Made by a program: the position numbers and the translations under genes. Source: Sulfurimonas aquatica (GTDB lineage: Bacteria > Campylobacterota > Campylobacteria > Campylobacterales > Sulfurimonadaceae). From it: a stretch of 64,000 bases of DNA. Below, in pieces: positions 44,053 through 52,253 of this stretch (position 1 is the stretch's first letter; the number at the start of each line of letters is the position of its first letter). The notes under the pieces were generated by a model. The model was not told where the DNA came from. It did not search any database and worked only from the letters and a program-made list of their open reading frames with translations. The stretch spans positions 682,001 to 746,000 of the forward strand of contig NZ_CP046072.1 in NCBI RefSeq assembly GCF_017357825.1. The letters are read 5' to 3'.

Positions 44053-46275
44053 ATGTCTCAAATTACAACAAACAATTACTCGGATGCAGCACTTGATTCT
44101 TCAAGTACTGCATCGCAAACTACAACAATAATAAAAGGGAAAATGATGAACGATACAACCACTACAGCAAACACAACTATTAGCACAGAGGATTTAGATA
44201 TGAATAAAACTACAGAAGTGACTCACTCAGAAGTACAGGATTTAATCATAGATGAAGTAATAAAAACTACTCCAATAATAGTTGCCAACTCTACTACGAC
44301 CGGAGAACAATCAACACAAGTAACAGTTGTACCTAACAGAGTAACAACAAGTACTACTCCTTGGATAAGAATGATGCAGACTGTTCCAACAGCAAGTGAA
44401 ATACAAGAGAGAAAAGAAGCTCGTAGAGTAGACTTGATTGCTGAAAACTATGGAACTGGTTGTAAATATAATGTAAATGATGTTGAAAAAAGTGTAAGTA
44501 TCCTAATCGATGAGGGTAAACTGTTAAGTCAATGTCTGAACATAACATTAGAAAGTGGTGAGAAGCTTGAAGTTGAAGATCTCATTCTAAAGGGAAATCA
44601 TCACAGAGTGAAAGATCTCATTGAACCAGAGTTTGGAACTGGAAGATTAATGCATAAGTACTATTTTGATGCAGAGTATGCAACTACACTAAGAGAAGGT
44701 GAAACATTTAAAGTCGTCTATACCCTAGATTCTATTAAGAAAATTATTAAGAAGTTATTTGGCAAAACTATTGCAAAACAGAATTTTTTAAGTGCTTTAA
44801 TTAAAGTACTTACCGTAACTAAAGTTTCCTCTAGTGATATTTATTCGGTCGAAAAACGTTTAGAAGAGTCTTTTATAATTGATAAAGGAAATACCTTTGT
44901 AGCAGATGCCCTTAAAGCAATAAGAGAAGCAAAAAAAGTAGTTCCAGTAGTTCAAGAAACAGATTATGAACAAAGAGCTTTTGGGATTATGAAAGACTAT
45001 GCTGTCTTGAACAATCAAGGAAAACCTCAAATTATTAATACAACTAAGCTTGGACTAGTTGCATCATCAGAAAGTGGACTAAAAGCTCTATTTAAAAATC
45101 AACTTATTAATGGGGAAAATCCAGTAGATATTTGGATGCACAGTAAGAACAGACCTATCTTTACTGATACAAAGTTTGACCCATCATGTAGTACAGATGA
45201 TGATAAGTACAATCTCTTTAAAGGTTTTAAGCATAAAGCGATATCGATTGTGGATATATCTTTTTTTAAAAACTTCGTAAAAGAAGTTATCTGTAGTGGT
45301 GATGATAAAATGTATAACATAGTGTGGAGTTTTTTAGCACAGATGTTACAGGACCCAAGTAGAAAAATGGGGACAGCTCTAGTTTTACTTTCATCAAAGG
45401 GTACGGGTAAATCTACCTTTGTCAAAGTAATAGGCGAACTCCTTAAGGGTTACTTCTATCAAAGTGCTGATAATAAAAGACTTCTAGGGGAGTTCAACAC
45501 ACATCTTGAGACTACACTCCTTTTTTATGCAAATGAGTTAACGTTTACAGATAACAAAAGAGTTATCTCTAAACTCAAGAATGTCATTACAGAGAAGAAC
45601 TTTACATACGAAATAAAAGGTGGTGCTACATACAGTGCCGACAACTTGATTCGTGTAATTATTGATAGTAACGATGATATAGCAGTGGTGCAAACAGCAG
45701 ATGAAAGAAGGTTTATCTATCCTCTGATTTCAGAGAGAATGATAGAAAACACTGAGTACTTTAATGAGCTTCATGCGTTGTTTGAGACTAAAGGCTTTTA
45801 TGAATCACTTATGTATGACCTAATGCATTATGACTACCAACCTTGGGAGCATTACCTAAAGACACCACCAAAAAATGAAGTCACTGAGGAACAAGTAATG
45901 GAGAGTTTTATACCTATTGAATCATGGTGGTTAAATTGTCTTGAGACTGGTGTAATTCCATATGTGTCGTATGAAGTTGTTTATGATGGTAGGTTACATA
46001 TTGCAAATGAAGCTTTATACCAAAGCTTCGCAAAACATACTCGAGCTAACGGGGGGAGAGTAAAAGTAGATTCTATTGCTTTTGCAAAAGCTATGAAAAA
46101 ACACATTCTAAAAGATATTGACCTTGACATTAAAAGTAAAATTCTAGTTGATAAAGTACGAAAAAACTCTCGTGTCTATGAGACTCGTGATAAAAGTATG
46201 ATGCACTATGCTAATATTAAAAAGCTTAATAATCTAGACTATGATGGCACACCCTGGGAAGTGTGTATCTCATAG
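44053..46275 (+). CDS. SF3/DUF5906-type helicase without primase domain (copy 1)
   Basis: This 740-residue replication helicase belongs to the plasmid/phage primase-helicase family. Walker A is SSKGTGKST (about 455-463), followed by LLFYANELTF (Walker B-like) and EIKGGATYSADNLIRVIIDSND with a sensor Asn-Asp. The C-terminal EWWxxxL-like region (SWWLNCLE) is shared with its paralogue at 47032. The first 100 residues are a low-complexity Thr/Ser tract and there is no primase region, so it appears helicase-only. ATG 44053 or ATG 44143 (AAGGG upstream) could start it. Confidence 0.82.
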   Translation: MSQITTNNYSDAALDSSSTASQTTTIIKGKMMNDTTTTANTTISTEDLDMNKTTEVTHSEVQDLIIDEVIKTTPIIVANSTTTGEQSTQVTVVPNRVTTSTTPWIRMMQTVPTASEIQERKEARRVDLIAENYGTGCKYNVNDVEKSVSILIDEGKLLSQCLNITLESGEKLEVEDLILKGNHHRVKDLIEPEFGTGRLMHKYYFDAEYATTLREGETFKVVYTLDSIKKIIKKLFGKTIAKQNFLSALIKVLTVTKVSSSDIYSVEKRLEESFIIDKGNTFVADALKAIREAKKVVPVVQETDYEQRAFGIMKDYAVLNNQGKPQIINTTKLGLVASSESGLKALFKNQLINGENPVDIWMHSKNRPIFTDTKFDPSCSTDDDKYNLFKGFKHKAISIVDISFFKNFVKEVICSGDDKMYNIVWSFLAQMLQDPSRKMGTALVLLSSKGTGKSTFVKVIGELLKGYFYQSADNKRLLGEFNTHLETTLLFYANELTFTDNKRVISKLKNVITEKNFTYEIKGGATYSADNLIRVIIDSNDDIAVVQTADERRFIYPLISERMIENTEYFNELHALFETKGFYESLMYDLMHYDYQPWEHYLKTPPKNEVTEEQVMESFIPIESWWLNCLETGVIPYVSYEVVYDGRLHIANEALYQSFAKHTRANGGRVKVDSIAFAKAMKKHILKDIDLDIKSKILVDKVRKNSRVYETRDKSMMHYANIKKLNNLDYDGTPWEVCIS

Positions 46276-46280
46276 TTTGT

Positions 46281-46308
46281 TATCTGACAAGAGCTTCCAC
46301 TTTTGTCA
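46281..46308 (+). terminator. Terminator-like hairpin after helicase copy 1
   Basis: An 8-bp perfect stem (TCTGACAA / TTGTCAGA) with a 12-nt loop lies 6 bp after the helicase stop, followed by moderately T-rich sequence. Confidence 0.5.
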
Positions 46309-46322
46309 GACTTACTTTAACT

Positions 46323-46346
46323 CTAGACAACCTAGACATCTAGACA
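46323..46346 (+). repeat. Three CTAGACA repeats upstream of the second replication cassette
   Basis: CTAGACA occurs at 46323, 46332 and 46340 (spacing 9 and 8 bp). The core CTAGA is also part of the 9-bp units in the origin-like region at 49870-50077, so the same island protein might bind both. They lie about 150 bp before the HTH gene. Confidence 0.45.
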
Positions 46347-46491
46347 AACTATACTGATAGCTAACAGATACAGTTGCTATTAGCAAAATACTTCAAAAAT
46401 ACAAGTGATTTTCAACGCAGTTAACAAATCTAATAGAAGTACATATTTATACATTTAATATGCTTCAAATACAAATAAGTGGAGGTTCGTA

Positions 46492-46725
46492 ATGAATCCA
46501 TTAAATGAAGTTTTGGCAATACTAAAAGAGAAGTACGCGATGCTTTTGAAAAAAGAAGATTTGGCAGAGGTAATGAATTGTTCTCTAAGTTCAATAGACA
46601 ACCTTTTAAGAACTGGTGGCAACTTACCTAAACCGATTAAGTTCGCAGATACAAGAAATGCATCTATACGCTTTTTAAATACTGAAGTTGCAGAATTTTT
46701 AGTTAATGCATCTAAAGGTGTATAA
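46492..46725 (+). CDS. AlpA-like winged-HTH protein (copy 2)
   Basis: This 77-residue protein has an HTH at LLKKEDLAEVMNCSLSSIDNLL and ends IRFLNTEVAEFLVNASK. It aligns along its length with the 85-residue protein at 41282 (shared DLA..M..SLS core and VAEFL near the end). It heads the primase cassette, and GTGGAGGT lies just upstream of its ATG. Its role is probably regulation of the replication genes or excision; that is inference. Confidence 0.75.
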   Translation: MNPLNEVLAILKEKYAMLLKKEDLAEVMNCSLSSIDNLLRTGGNLPKPIKFADTRNASIRFLNTEVAEFLVNASKGV

Positions 46726-46726
46726 G

Positions 46727-47035
46727 ATGAGTTTCAACATACTAGAGATTACCAATAAAACAGGTGATATAAATAAGAATTTTTCTTATGTTGATGGTGA
46801 AGTCTGTAAAACTTCAAATGCTCAGGTTTACGATGCATCTTTTAGAGAATTAACATTTACTACTCTTGAAGAGTTTGACTTGTATATAACAAGTAATTTA
46901 CAATCTAATCAAGCGATATGCTTAGGAAAATCCAAACATAATCTTACTGCTGGAACACTTTTAACTAAGGGTAGAGAAGATTTATCTAAAGGAATTATTT
47001 CTCGTACTAATGATTACTTAGGAGTACAGTCATGA
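46727..47035 (+). CDS. N-terminal fragment of a split primase (102 residues)
   Basis: The protein ends IISRTNDYLGVQS, matching the 'SRTKDYF' block that opens primase-polymerase-type plasmid/phage primases, preceded by QAICLGKSKHNLTAG. The following ORF continues with a DVDID acidic motif where such primases have their catalytic Asp-x-Asp. The stop overlaps the next start by 4 bp (ATGA) in another frame. It is either a natural two-chain primase or an old frameshift. ATG 46727 is favoured over 46706. Confidence 0.6.
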   Translation: MSFNILEITNKTGDINKNFSYVDGEVCKTSNAQVYDASFRELTFTTLEEFDLYITSNLQSNQAICLGKSKHNLTAGTLLTKGREDLSKGIISRTNDYLGVQS

Positions 47036-49476
47036 GTGTACAAGTATGTTTAGGCGATGTTGATATAGATGAGCAGATGTCAGAGGAGATGATCAAAACC
47101 ATATCTACTCAAGATGCTACATATGATGCAGTAGTGGAATTACATGGTAAGGAATTTCAAGATGTAAGTGTTAGAAGTGGTTACAGTAGTAGTTCTGGTC
47201 TAATAGATGAAGAAACACAACAGCCGGTTTACATTAGTAACTCTCAACATTTGTATTGGACATTATTAAATGCGAACTCTTCACAAGACTTAGATAGATA
47301 TGTTGAGTTTTTAAAGAGACGTGCAGTTATAAAAAAGTTTTGGTTTTTGAAAATACACAAAGATGGTAGTACAAGTTTTAGAATCTTGCTAGACCTATCA
47401 GTTATTAAGTCTATGCAATCTAGATTATCGTTTGAGGCACCAGCAACTGTTGGTGAAGGATTAAAGAAGATTCAACAAGAATCTAAATTTTACAACACAG
47501 AGAACGGTCTAATCCCTTTTGATTTGCATAATGTTGATTATAAAGGTTTACCAGATTGGCGAGTAGTTTACGAGCAAGCAAAAATAGATAATGAAGATAA
47601 AATCAATGCTGTGAAGAAGCAATACAGAGCTGATAAGATACTTGAACTTGTACAGTTGTACAATCTTAGTGAAGCAGAAGCCGCACTAATTATAGATGAG
47701 TATCTTTCAAAAAGTATTGTATCAGCTTCCATGATATTAAAGGGTACTGATAATAATCCTTACAGAGTATATCAATTTCTAACTCAAGATGCTACAAAGT
47801 GGGATGTCTATGATATTTTTGATTATAAAAAAGGGCTTGGAAAAACACATATAAATGTAAAGAATATTTTTAATGCAACAATCTATACATATCTAAGAGG
47901 TGGAGTTACTTACAATATCTCTTTTACATTAGATGAGATAATTGTACTTTTAGCTACCTTGGATTTTACTAAGGATGTAAAAAAGGTTCTTTTTTCTTTA
48001 GTTGACTATATTGTTTCTAATGAATTTAATAAAGATGATGTAAACACTATAATTGATTTACTTCAAAGTAAAAATTGCTCATTCGAGTTTGAGAAGTATT
48101 ACTATAAAAACTATATAAATTTTACAGTACAAGCAAAGATGAGTGATTTTGCTTTTATGATGATGGATGGGAAAACAGGAGTTTTTAGAAAGAGTGAAGA
48201 TGGTGACTTAACACTTTACACTATAAAAAGCATAAGCGACTTGTTTCTAAATAAGAACTTTTACTCTAAAGACCCAAATAACTTATCAAAGACAATACTT
48301 ATTGATGTTGTAAAACATTGGTTGCGTAGTCAGGAAAGAGAAGAATTTACTTCTGTTGTATTTACAGACAAAGATACCAAGGAAGATGAATATAACCTGT
48401 TTGGAGGTTTTGCATATGAGCCGATCAATCATTCAGGTGTTGATTTACAGCCATACTTTGAATTAGTAAAAGATGTTATTGCTGGTGGGGATGAACTGTT
48501 TTGTAATGTGAACCATTCTTTTGTTGCTCAGATGCTTCAAGACCCATTCAATAAACTTGGTACCGCTCTCGTTTTAAGTGGAAAAAAGCGTATTGGAAAG
48601 GGATCCTTTATAAAAATAATTGGTGCATTAATTGGCGGTAATCATTACTTTCAAACGAATCAACCTGATAAAGTTTTTGGACGTTTTAATATTCAGTTGT
48701 TGAGGACTATTTTAGTATATTTAAATGAAGCATTTTGGTCTGGTGATAAATCTATGGAAGGACGAATTAAGGGGATAATTACTGATGATGATTTTAGTTA
48801 TGAAATCAAGGGCGGAGCAATCTTTGGTGGTAAAAATGCTACTAGATTGATTTTAGATTCTAATGAAAAATATATAGTTCCTGCAACTGAAGATGAAGGA
48901 AGATATATAGTTGAAGGTGTCTCTGATTGCAAGAAAGGAGATAAAGAGTTTTTTACATCTGTAAATGACTTACGAACAAGTCAAAAGGCTATGGAAAAAC
49001 TGATGTACTTTTACATGAACTTTGATTATAAACCATATGAACACTATCTAAGAGAAGCTCCTAAGAGTAAATTTCTTATCGAACAGATATCTCAGAACTT
49101 TAGTAAGATTCAAGAATGGTGGTTTAGAAACCTTCAAGAAGGTAACATTTATAAAGCTAATTATGTAATGGATGCCGATGGTATTAAAATTTCAAACGAG
49201 GCTTTATGGGAAAGTTTTAAAGAGTTTCATAAAGGTAAAACGCAGTACGAGAAGCAACAATCTTTTTATAGTGATCTAAAAGATTTACTCGATGGTGTTG
49301 TTGTGAGAAGTGGTGTAAAAGTTAGTGCTGGCGTTACTGGAAAAGTTATAGCTCCTCTTCATAGAGCTAGAGAGTTATTTACTCACATTTACTTAGTGAG
49401 TGATTTTGATGATATGGTTGATTGGTCTCAACCGTACACACTAGATATCCCTCTACCAATTCCATTCTGTGCTTAA
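47032..49476 (+). CDS. Primase-helicase, SF3/DUF5906 type (copy 2)
   Basis: This 814-residue replication protein has a primase-like region in its N-terminal third: GDVDIDEQM acidic motif, RSGYSSSSGLI, NSQHLYWTLL with the His, and RLSFEAPATVGEG. The helicase part has Walker A SGKKRIGKGS (about 520-530), VYLNEAFWSG (Walker B-like) and EIKGGAIFGGKNATRLILDSNE. Over the helicase part it resembles the 740-residue protein at 44053. Its own N-terminus seems to be carried by the preceding 102-residue ORF. Its Walker A reads GKKRIGKGS, with Ser keeping the GKS/T rule. Confidence 0.83.
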   Translation: MSVQVCLGDVDIDEQMSEEMIKTISTQDATYDAVVELHGKEFQDVSVRSGYSSSSGLIDEETQQPVYISNSQHLYWTLLNANSSQDLDRYVEFLKRRAVIKKFWFLKIHKDGSTSFRILLDLSVIKSMQSRLSFEAPATVGEGLKKIQQESKFYNTENGLIPFDLHNVDYKGLPDWRVVYEQAKIDNEDKINAVKKQYRADKILELVQLYNLSEAEAALIIDEYLSKSIVSASMILKGTDNNPYRVYQFLTQDATKWDVYDIFDYKKGLGKTHINVKNIFNATIYTYLRGGVTYNISFTLDEIIVLLATLDFTKDVKKVLFSLVDYIVSNEFNKDDVNTIIDLLQSKNCSFEFEKYYYKNYINFTVQAKMSDFAFMMMDGKTGVFRKSEDGDLTLYTIKSISDLFLNKNFYSKDPNNLSKTILIDVVKHWLRSQEREEFTSVVFTDKDTKEDEYNLFGGFAYEPINHSGVDLQPYFELVKDVIAGGDELFCNVNHSFVAQMLQDPFNKLGTALVLSGKKRIGKGSFIKIIGALIGGNHYFQTNQPDKVFGRFNIQLLRTILVYLNEAFWSGDKSMEGRIKGIITDDDFSYEIKGGAIFGGKNATRLILDSNEKYIVPATEDEGRYIVEGVSDCKKGDKEFFTSVNDLRTSQKAMEKLMYFYMNFDYKPYEHYLREAPKSKFLIEQISQNFSKIQEWWFRNLQEGNIYKANYVMDADGIKISNEALWESFKEFHKGKTQYEKQQSFYSDLKDLLDGVVVRSGVKVSAGVTGKVIAPLHRARELFTHIYLVSDFDDMVDWSQPYTLDIPLPIPFCA

Positions 49477-49543
49477 TCATTTGTTCGTTAGGGATAAATT
49501 TTATCCCTATTTCAAAAATTCAAAATAAAAATAAGGAAAATAT

Positions 49544-49861
49544 ATGTCATATAAATATATTAAAAGTCCATCTATGCAGATGGCATCAGAAGCAAAGTCG
49601 CTCACTATTGATGAGTATTTACAATTAGAAGAACTGTTGAAACAGTTCAAAGAATCTCATGACAGAGATACAAGAGTTACAATCATCAGTGAAATGAAGT
49701 TCTATGTTGAACGATTCTCTCTTGAGTCAAAAGTTAGCATTTATTACAATAACTGGTTAAAAGATACAATTCATAGTGATTCATATATGAATTTAATTTT
49801 AACTCTTCGCCGATTATCCAAAGAAGCCTATGAAAAAGAGATATTTAAAAATCTCCTCTAA
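49544..49861 (+). CDS. Island protein of unknown function, 105 residues
   Basis: This small charged helical protein (SLTIDEYLQLEELLKQFKES near residue 20) has no recognised family. AAGGAAAA precedes the start. It is the last plus-strand gene before the origin-like region, 67 bp after the primase-helicase, so a role in replication is possible but not shown. Confidence 0.6.
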   Translation: MSYKYIKSPSMQMASEAKSLTIDEYLQLEELLKQFKESHDRDTRVTIISEMKFYVERFSLESKVSIYYNNWLKDTIHSDSYMNLILTLRRLSKEAYEKEIFKNLL

Positions 49862-49869
49862 AGATGTAA

Positions 49870-50077
49870 CTATCACAGCTATCACGACTATCTAGACTTT
49901 TTTTGAAGTTTGTTGCATATTTTATAGAGTCTTTTTAAATATTATTATTTTTTTTTTTAAAAGTTAAATAAGTCTAGATACTCTAGATAGTTGTGATAGT
50001 AAAGGATATCCTTTACACTATTCTTCGTAAAATAATAAGAATTTATCAGTACTATCTAGACTGCTCTAGATAGTACT
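49870..50077. other. Iteron-like, AT-rich, multi-palindromic region (candidate replication origin)
   Basis: Three tandem 9-bp units on the plus strand (49870-49896: CTATCACAG, CTATCACGA, CTATCTAGA) face three on the minus strand (49973-49999: TCTAGATAC, TCTAGATAG, TTGTGATAG). They are separated by about 76 bp of very AT-rich DNA with long T runs. Then come a perfect 18-bp palindrome GTAAAGGATATCCTTTAC (49999-50016) and a perfect 13-bp inverted repeat AGTACTATCTAGA (50048-50060 / 50065-50077). It sits next to the primase-helicase and between convergent genes. Iterons flanking a melting region fit an origin; a tandem terminator is the alternative. Confidence 0.6.
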
Positions 50078-50105
50078 AAAATAGATTTAAGCTCTCGCCT
50101 AAACC

Positions 50106-50294
50106 TTAACACTCCTTAATCGCTTTTACTAACGAAGGCATAACCTCAAATATCTCAGCTAATTTTACATAGCTTCCACTTGAAGTATATATATTTTTAT
50201 AGAGTGTCTTCGGACTCAACCCATATGGGTCAAGTTCACAAATCTCTTCTATCTTTGATTTTAACTCTCTTGGTAAATCTTCATAATCTCTCAT
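50106..50294 (-). CDS. Small island protein, 62 residues
   Basis: This acidic, helical 62-residue protein has a C-terminal SYVKLAEIFEVMPSLVKAIKE segment that resembles a helix-turn-helix recognition region, so it might bind DNA. The start overlaps the stop of the 31-residue gene (TAATG). It is the last gene of a minus-strand operon running from 51439 and ends 29 bp from the last palindrome of the origin-like region. Confidence 0.55.
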   Translation of the reverse strand: MRDYEDLPRELKSKIEEICELDPYGLSPKTLYKNIYTSSGSYVKLAEIFEVMPSLVKAIKEC

Positions 50295-50389
50295 TACTTA
50301 CCTTTACTGTTATCGTTGTGTATAATATAATTACATACACATTTTTCATTTTCTCTTTTTTTAACTATAGGTTTTCTAACTCTTCTCAT
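50294..50389 (-). CDS. Micro-ORF, 31 residues, basic
   Basis: ATG 50389 to TAA 50294 encodes a very basic peptide (MRRVRKPIVKKRENEK...) with a CVC motif. AGGAGA lies 5 bases upstream, and the stop overlaps the next start (TAATG). Position in a tight operon makes translation credible. Function unknown; nucleic-acid binding would fit the charge. Confidence 0.45.
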   Translation of the reverse strand: MRRVRKPIVKKRENEKCVCNYIIHNDNSKGK

Positions 50390-50398
50390 TTGATTCTC

Positions 50399-50524
50399 CT
50401 AATCTCTGTAGTTGCTACTGCAACCGCCTATACTGTCACTAAACTTGTGACTTCTTCTACTTGCTAAACCTCTTGTTTGGTTGATATTCATTCTCTCGTA
50501 ATATCTTGCTCTTGGGTCATACAT
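50399..50524 (-). CDS. Micro-ORF, 41 residues, Arg/Ser-rich
   Basis: ATG 50524 to TAG 50399 encodes 41 residues (MYDPRARYYERMNINQTRG...) with GAGGAGA just upstream. It starts 2 bp after the preceding gene ends and is followed 10 bp later by the next micro-ORF start. I recognise no family. The good Shine-Dalgarno and operon spacing support it. Confidence 0.5.
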   Translation of the reverse strand: MYDPRARYYERMNINQTRGLASRRSHKFSDSIGGCSSNYRD

Positions 50525-50525
50525 T

Positions 50526-51146
50526 TTATTCTCCTCTTGTTGCTTTTAATAAATCTTCTATTTTTGGCAAAGTCACCTCTGCGCCTAATTCTTCATTTAA
50601 TCTCTTTTGTAAATCTGATATATTTTTATACATCGAATCTACTAACTCTTCATCTTTATGATTATCATACATCCATAGATGTAAACTACTCTCGCTATAG
50701 GCTCTAATATTTATTTCAATATCTTCTTCTGTTGCGAAACTGTAGTCATTTCTACTATCCCATATAGGGTTAATAACTTTACTTTTTTGCTTTATGTTTA
50801 TAAGCTCGTTCATCTTGGGGACTATAAGTTCCACTGTAACAAGCTTCTTGATTTCTTCATCATTTATTCCAATGATGAACCAGAACAAAGATGCTCTTTG
50901 TTCATTACTTAATATTTTAAGATTTTTTACTATCATCTCAAAATCACATTCTAATTCGATACCTTTATTTTCACAGTATCTTTGGATATCTTCATCATCA
51001 ATCGATTTTAATATCTCTTGTGCACCTGCTTCTTCTTCACAAATGCATATCGCATCAGAAACGGATAAATCCCCTTCTCTTAATGCTTTACTTAATATGT
51101 CATCAGGTTCTATATAAACCTCGACATCCCTTAACTCTACTAACAT
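50526..51146 (-). CDS. Island protein of unknown function, 206 residues
   Basis: This acidic soluble protein has no recognised motif. The N-terminus (VEVYIEPDDILSKALREGDLS) and the middle (SNEQRASLFWFIIGINDEEIKKL) look helical. Its start overlaps the DUF2958 gene by 7 bp, with AAAGGAG upstream, so the two are coupled. Strong acidity in a mobile-element gene next to DUF2958 could point to a DNA-mimic or anti-defence role, but this is only a suggestion. Confidence 0.6.
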   Translation of the reverse strand: MLVELRDVEVYIEPDDILSKALREGDLSVSDAICICEEEAGAQEILKSIDDEDIQRYCENKGIELECDFEMIVKNLKILSNEQRASLFWFIIGINDEEIKKLVTVELIVPKMNELINIKQKSKVINPIWDSRNDYSFATEEDIEINIRAYSESSLHLWMYDNHKDEELVDSMYKNISDLQKRLNEELGAEVTLPKIEDLLKATRGE

Positions 51147-51439
51147 TTCAACTCCTTTATATCTCCATATCTTGTTGGAGCGAAATGTAAATCTCTTTCA
51201 ACTCTCAAACCATTTACTTCTAGGTTCTCGAGTTCATCTAGGCTTACATAGCCTAACTCATCAGATTGCCCTTGCACATATGCGAAGAACAATCTATCTT
51301 CTTTGCTATATTCTAAAATCCACCACATCCAGTTATGGATAAAGAATTTTGTATAAACCGTCTTATTCTCTAGCTTAGTATCCTCATCTGAATACATCGC
51401 TGGAATTATCTTCTCTAACTCTTTTGTCATCAATTGCAT
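51140..51439 (-). CDS. DUF2958 protein (copy 1)
   Basis: This 99-residue protein has the DUF2958 pattern: KFFIHNWMWWILEYSKEDRLFFAYV, ELGYVSLDELE and RDLHFAPTRYGDI. The family is found almost only on plasmids and integrative elements and has no proven function. The long GAGGAGGT Shine-Dalgarno suggests strong translation. It leads a five-gene minus-strand operon and has a paralogue at 55805. Confidence 0.82.
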   Translation of the reverse strand: MQLMTKELEKIIPAMYSDEDTKLENKTVYTKFFIHNWMWWILEYSKEDRLFFAYVQGQSDELGYVSLDELENLEVNGLRVERDLHFAPTRYGDIKELKC

Positions 51440-51560
51440 TTTTACCTCCTCGTAACTAATGCTATTAATAGATTTATTTCTATGGTATGTATGATGTATT
51501 TCTCATACGGTAAAAGAGCATGTTTATTTATCTTTTTAGCTAAGAAAAGTTAGGATAGAA

Positions 51561-51701
51561 ATGACACAGATATTTACATGGAGAGGTCGAGACACTGAAC
51601 GAATCAATACTAAGGAATTATTACTGACTTACAGAAGTAAGCAAATTCTCAAATTTATTAAAATAATTCCCAACGTAAATTTGAGTCCAAGTGCCAGCTA
51701 A
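51561..51701 (+). CDS. Possible micro-ORF, 46 residues
   Basis: ATG 51561 to TAA 51701 encodes a basic 46-residue peptide (MTQIFTWRGRDTERINTKE...), with TTAGGAT upstream. No family. It could be a chance ORF in the divergent control region of the island. Confidence 0.3.
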   Translation: MTQIFTWRGRDTERINTKELLLTYRSKQILKFIKIIPNVNLSPSAS

Positions 51702-51798
51702 CACTTGATGCGTTTGTTTATCAAATCACCTAAATCCTCTTGTGCTTGATTTCAAGGAACTGAACAAATTAAAGGAAATTCAAAAAAAGGTTTAAACT

Positions 51799-51945
51799 AT
51801 GGAAATTAAATTCAATCAATACGAGCATGAATATTTACTTAAAGCAGTAGAGAAGATGCAACAAGATAAAAAAGATGACAAAGAGGTTACAATCCCTGAG
51901 ATGTCACATGAAACAAAAGTTGCCCTCAAACTTGTAGGTTTTTAA
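51799..51945 (+). CDS. Small island protein, 48 residues
   Basis: ATG 51799 to TAA 51945 encodes 48 residues (MEIKFNQYEHEYLLKAVEKM...), a charged helix followed by EMSHETKVALKLVGF. AAAGG lies about 9 bases upstream and a clear terminator hairpin follows at 51949, which together support a real single-gene unit. Function unknown. Confidence 0.5.
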   Translation: MEIKFNQYEHEYLLKAVEKMQQDKKDDKEVTIPEMSHETKVALKLVGF

Positions 51946-51948
51946 ATA

Positions 51949-51980
51949 TACAGTCGATGCATTAATTTGTATCGACTGTA
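51949..51980 (+). terminator. Terminator after the 48-residue gene
   Basis: A perfect 10-bp stem (TACAGTCGAT / ATCGACTGTA) with a 12-nt loop starts 4 bp after the stop and is followed by CTTTCTT. Confidence 0.6.
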
Positions 51981-52031
51981 CTTTCTTGTGGCTAAATTTA
52001 TGACCAGTAAGTCCATCCTGCCCGCCCATTT

Positions 52032-52253
52032 TCAACTCTGTGGAAAATACTTCATAATTTTATCAAGTTCATTTTCCATCTGATACAGTTCATACACTTT
52101 TGAAACATATTTATTTAAGAGTTCTAAACGCGACACATTAATGTTTTTAAAATCTTGCTGCATAGTAACTGCCAAGAAAATTATAAAGTCCTCATCCTCG
52201 ATTGCCACATCAAAGTTTTGGGAGTGAACCATAAGTGTGATGGTATTATTCAT
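52032..52253 (-). CDS. Island protein of unknown function, 73 residues
   Basis: This 73-residue acidic protein reads MNNTITLMVHSQNFDVAIED, then SRLELLNKYVSKVYELYQ. Its start overlaps the 59-residue gene by 8 bp. A broken copy of the same family lies at 54633-54859 (VHSQN, SRL..L..YV..VYELY shared), so it is a bona fide family of this island. Function is unknown. Confidence 0.6.
   Translation of the reverse strand: MNNTITLMVHSQNFDVAIEDEDFIIFLAVTMQQDFKNINVSRLELLNKYVSKVYELYQMENELDKIMKYFPQS

Noticed and set aside
50180-50707. Plus-strand hydrophobic frames (95 and 76 codons) in the island
   Set aside because: They are antisense to a well-packed minus-strand operon with good ribosome sites; the Leu/Ile/Ser content is typical of shadow frames.
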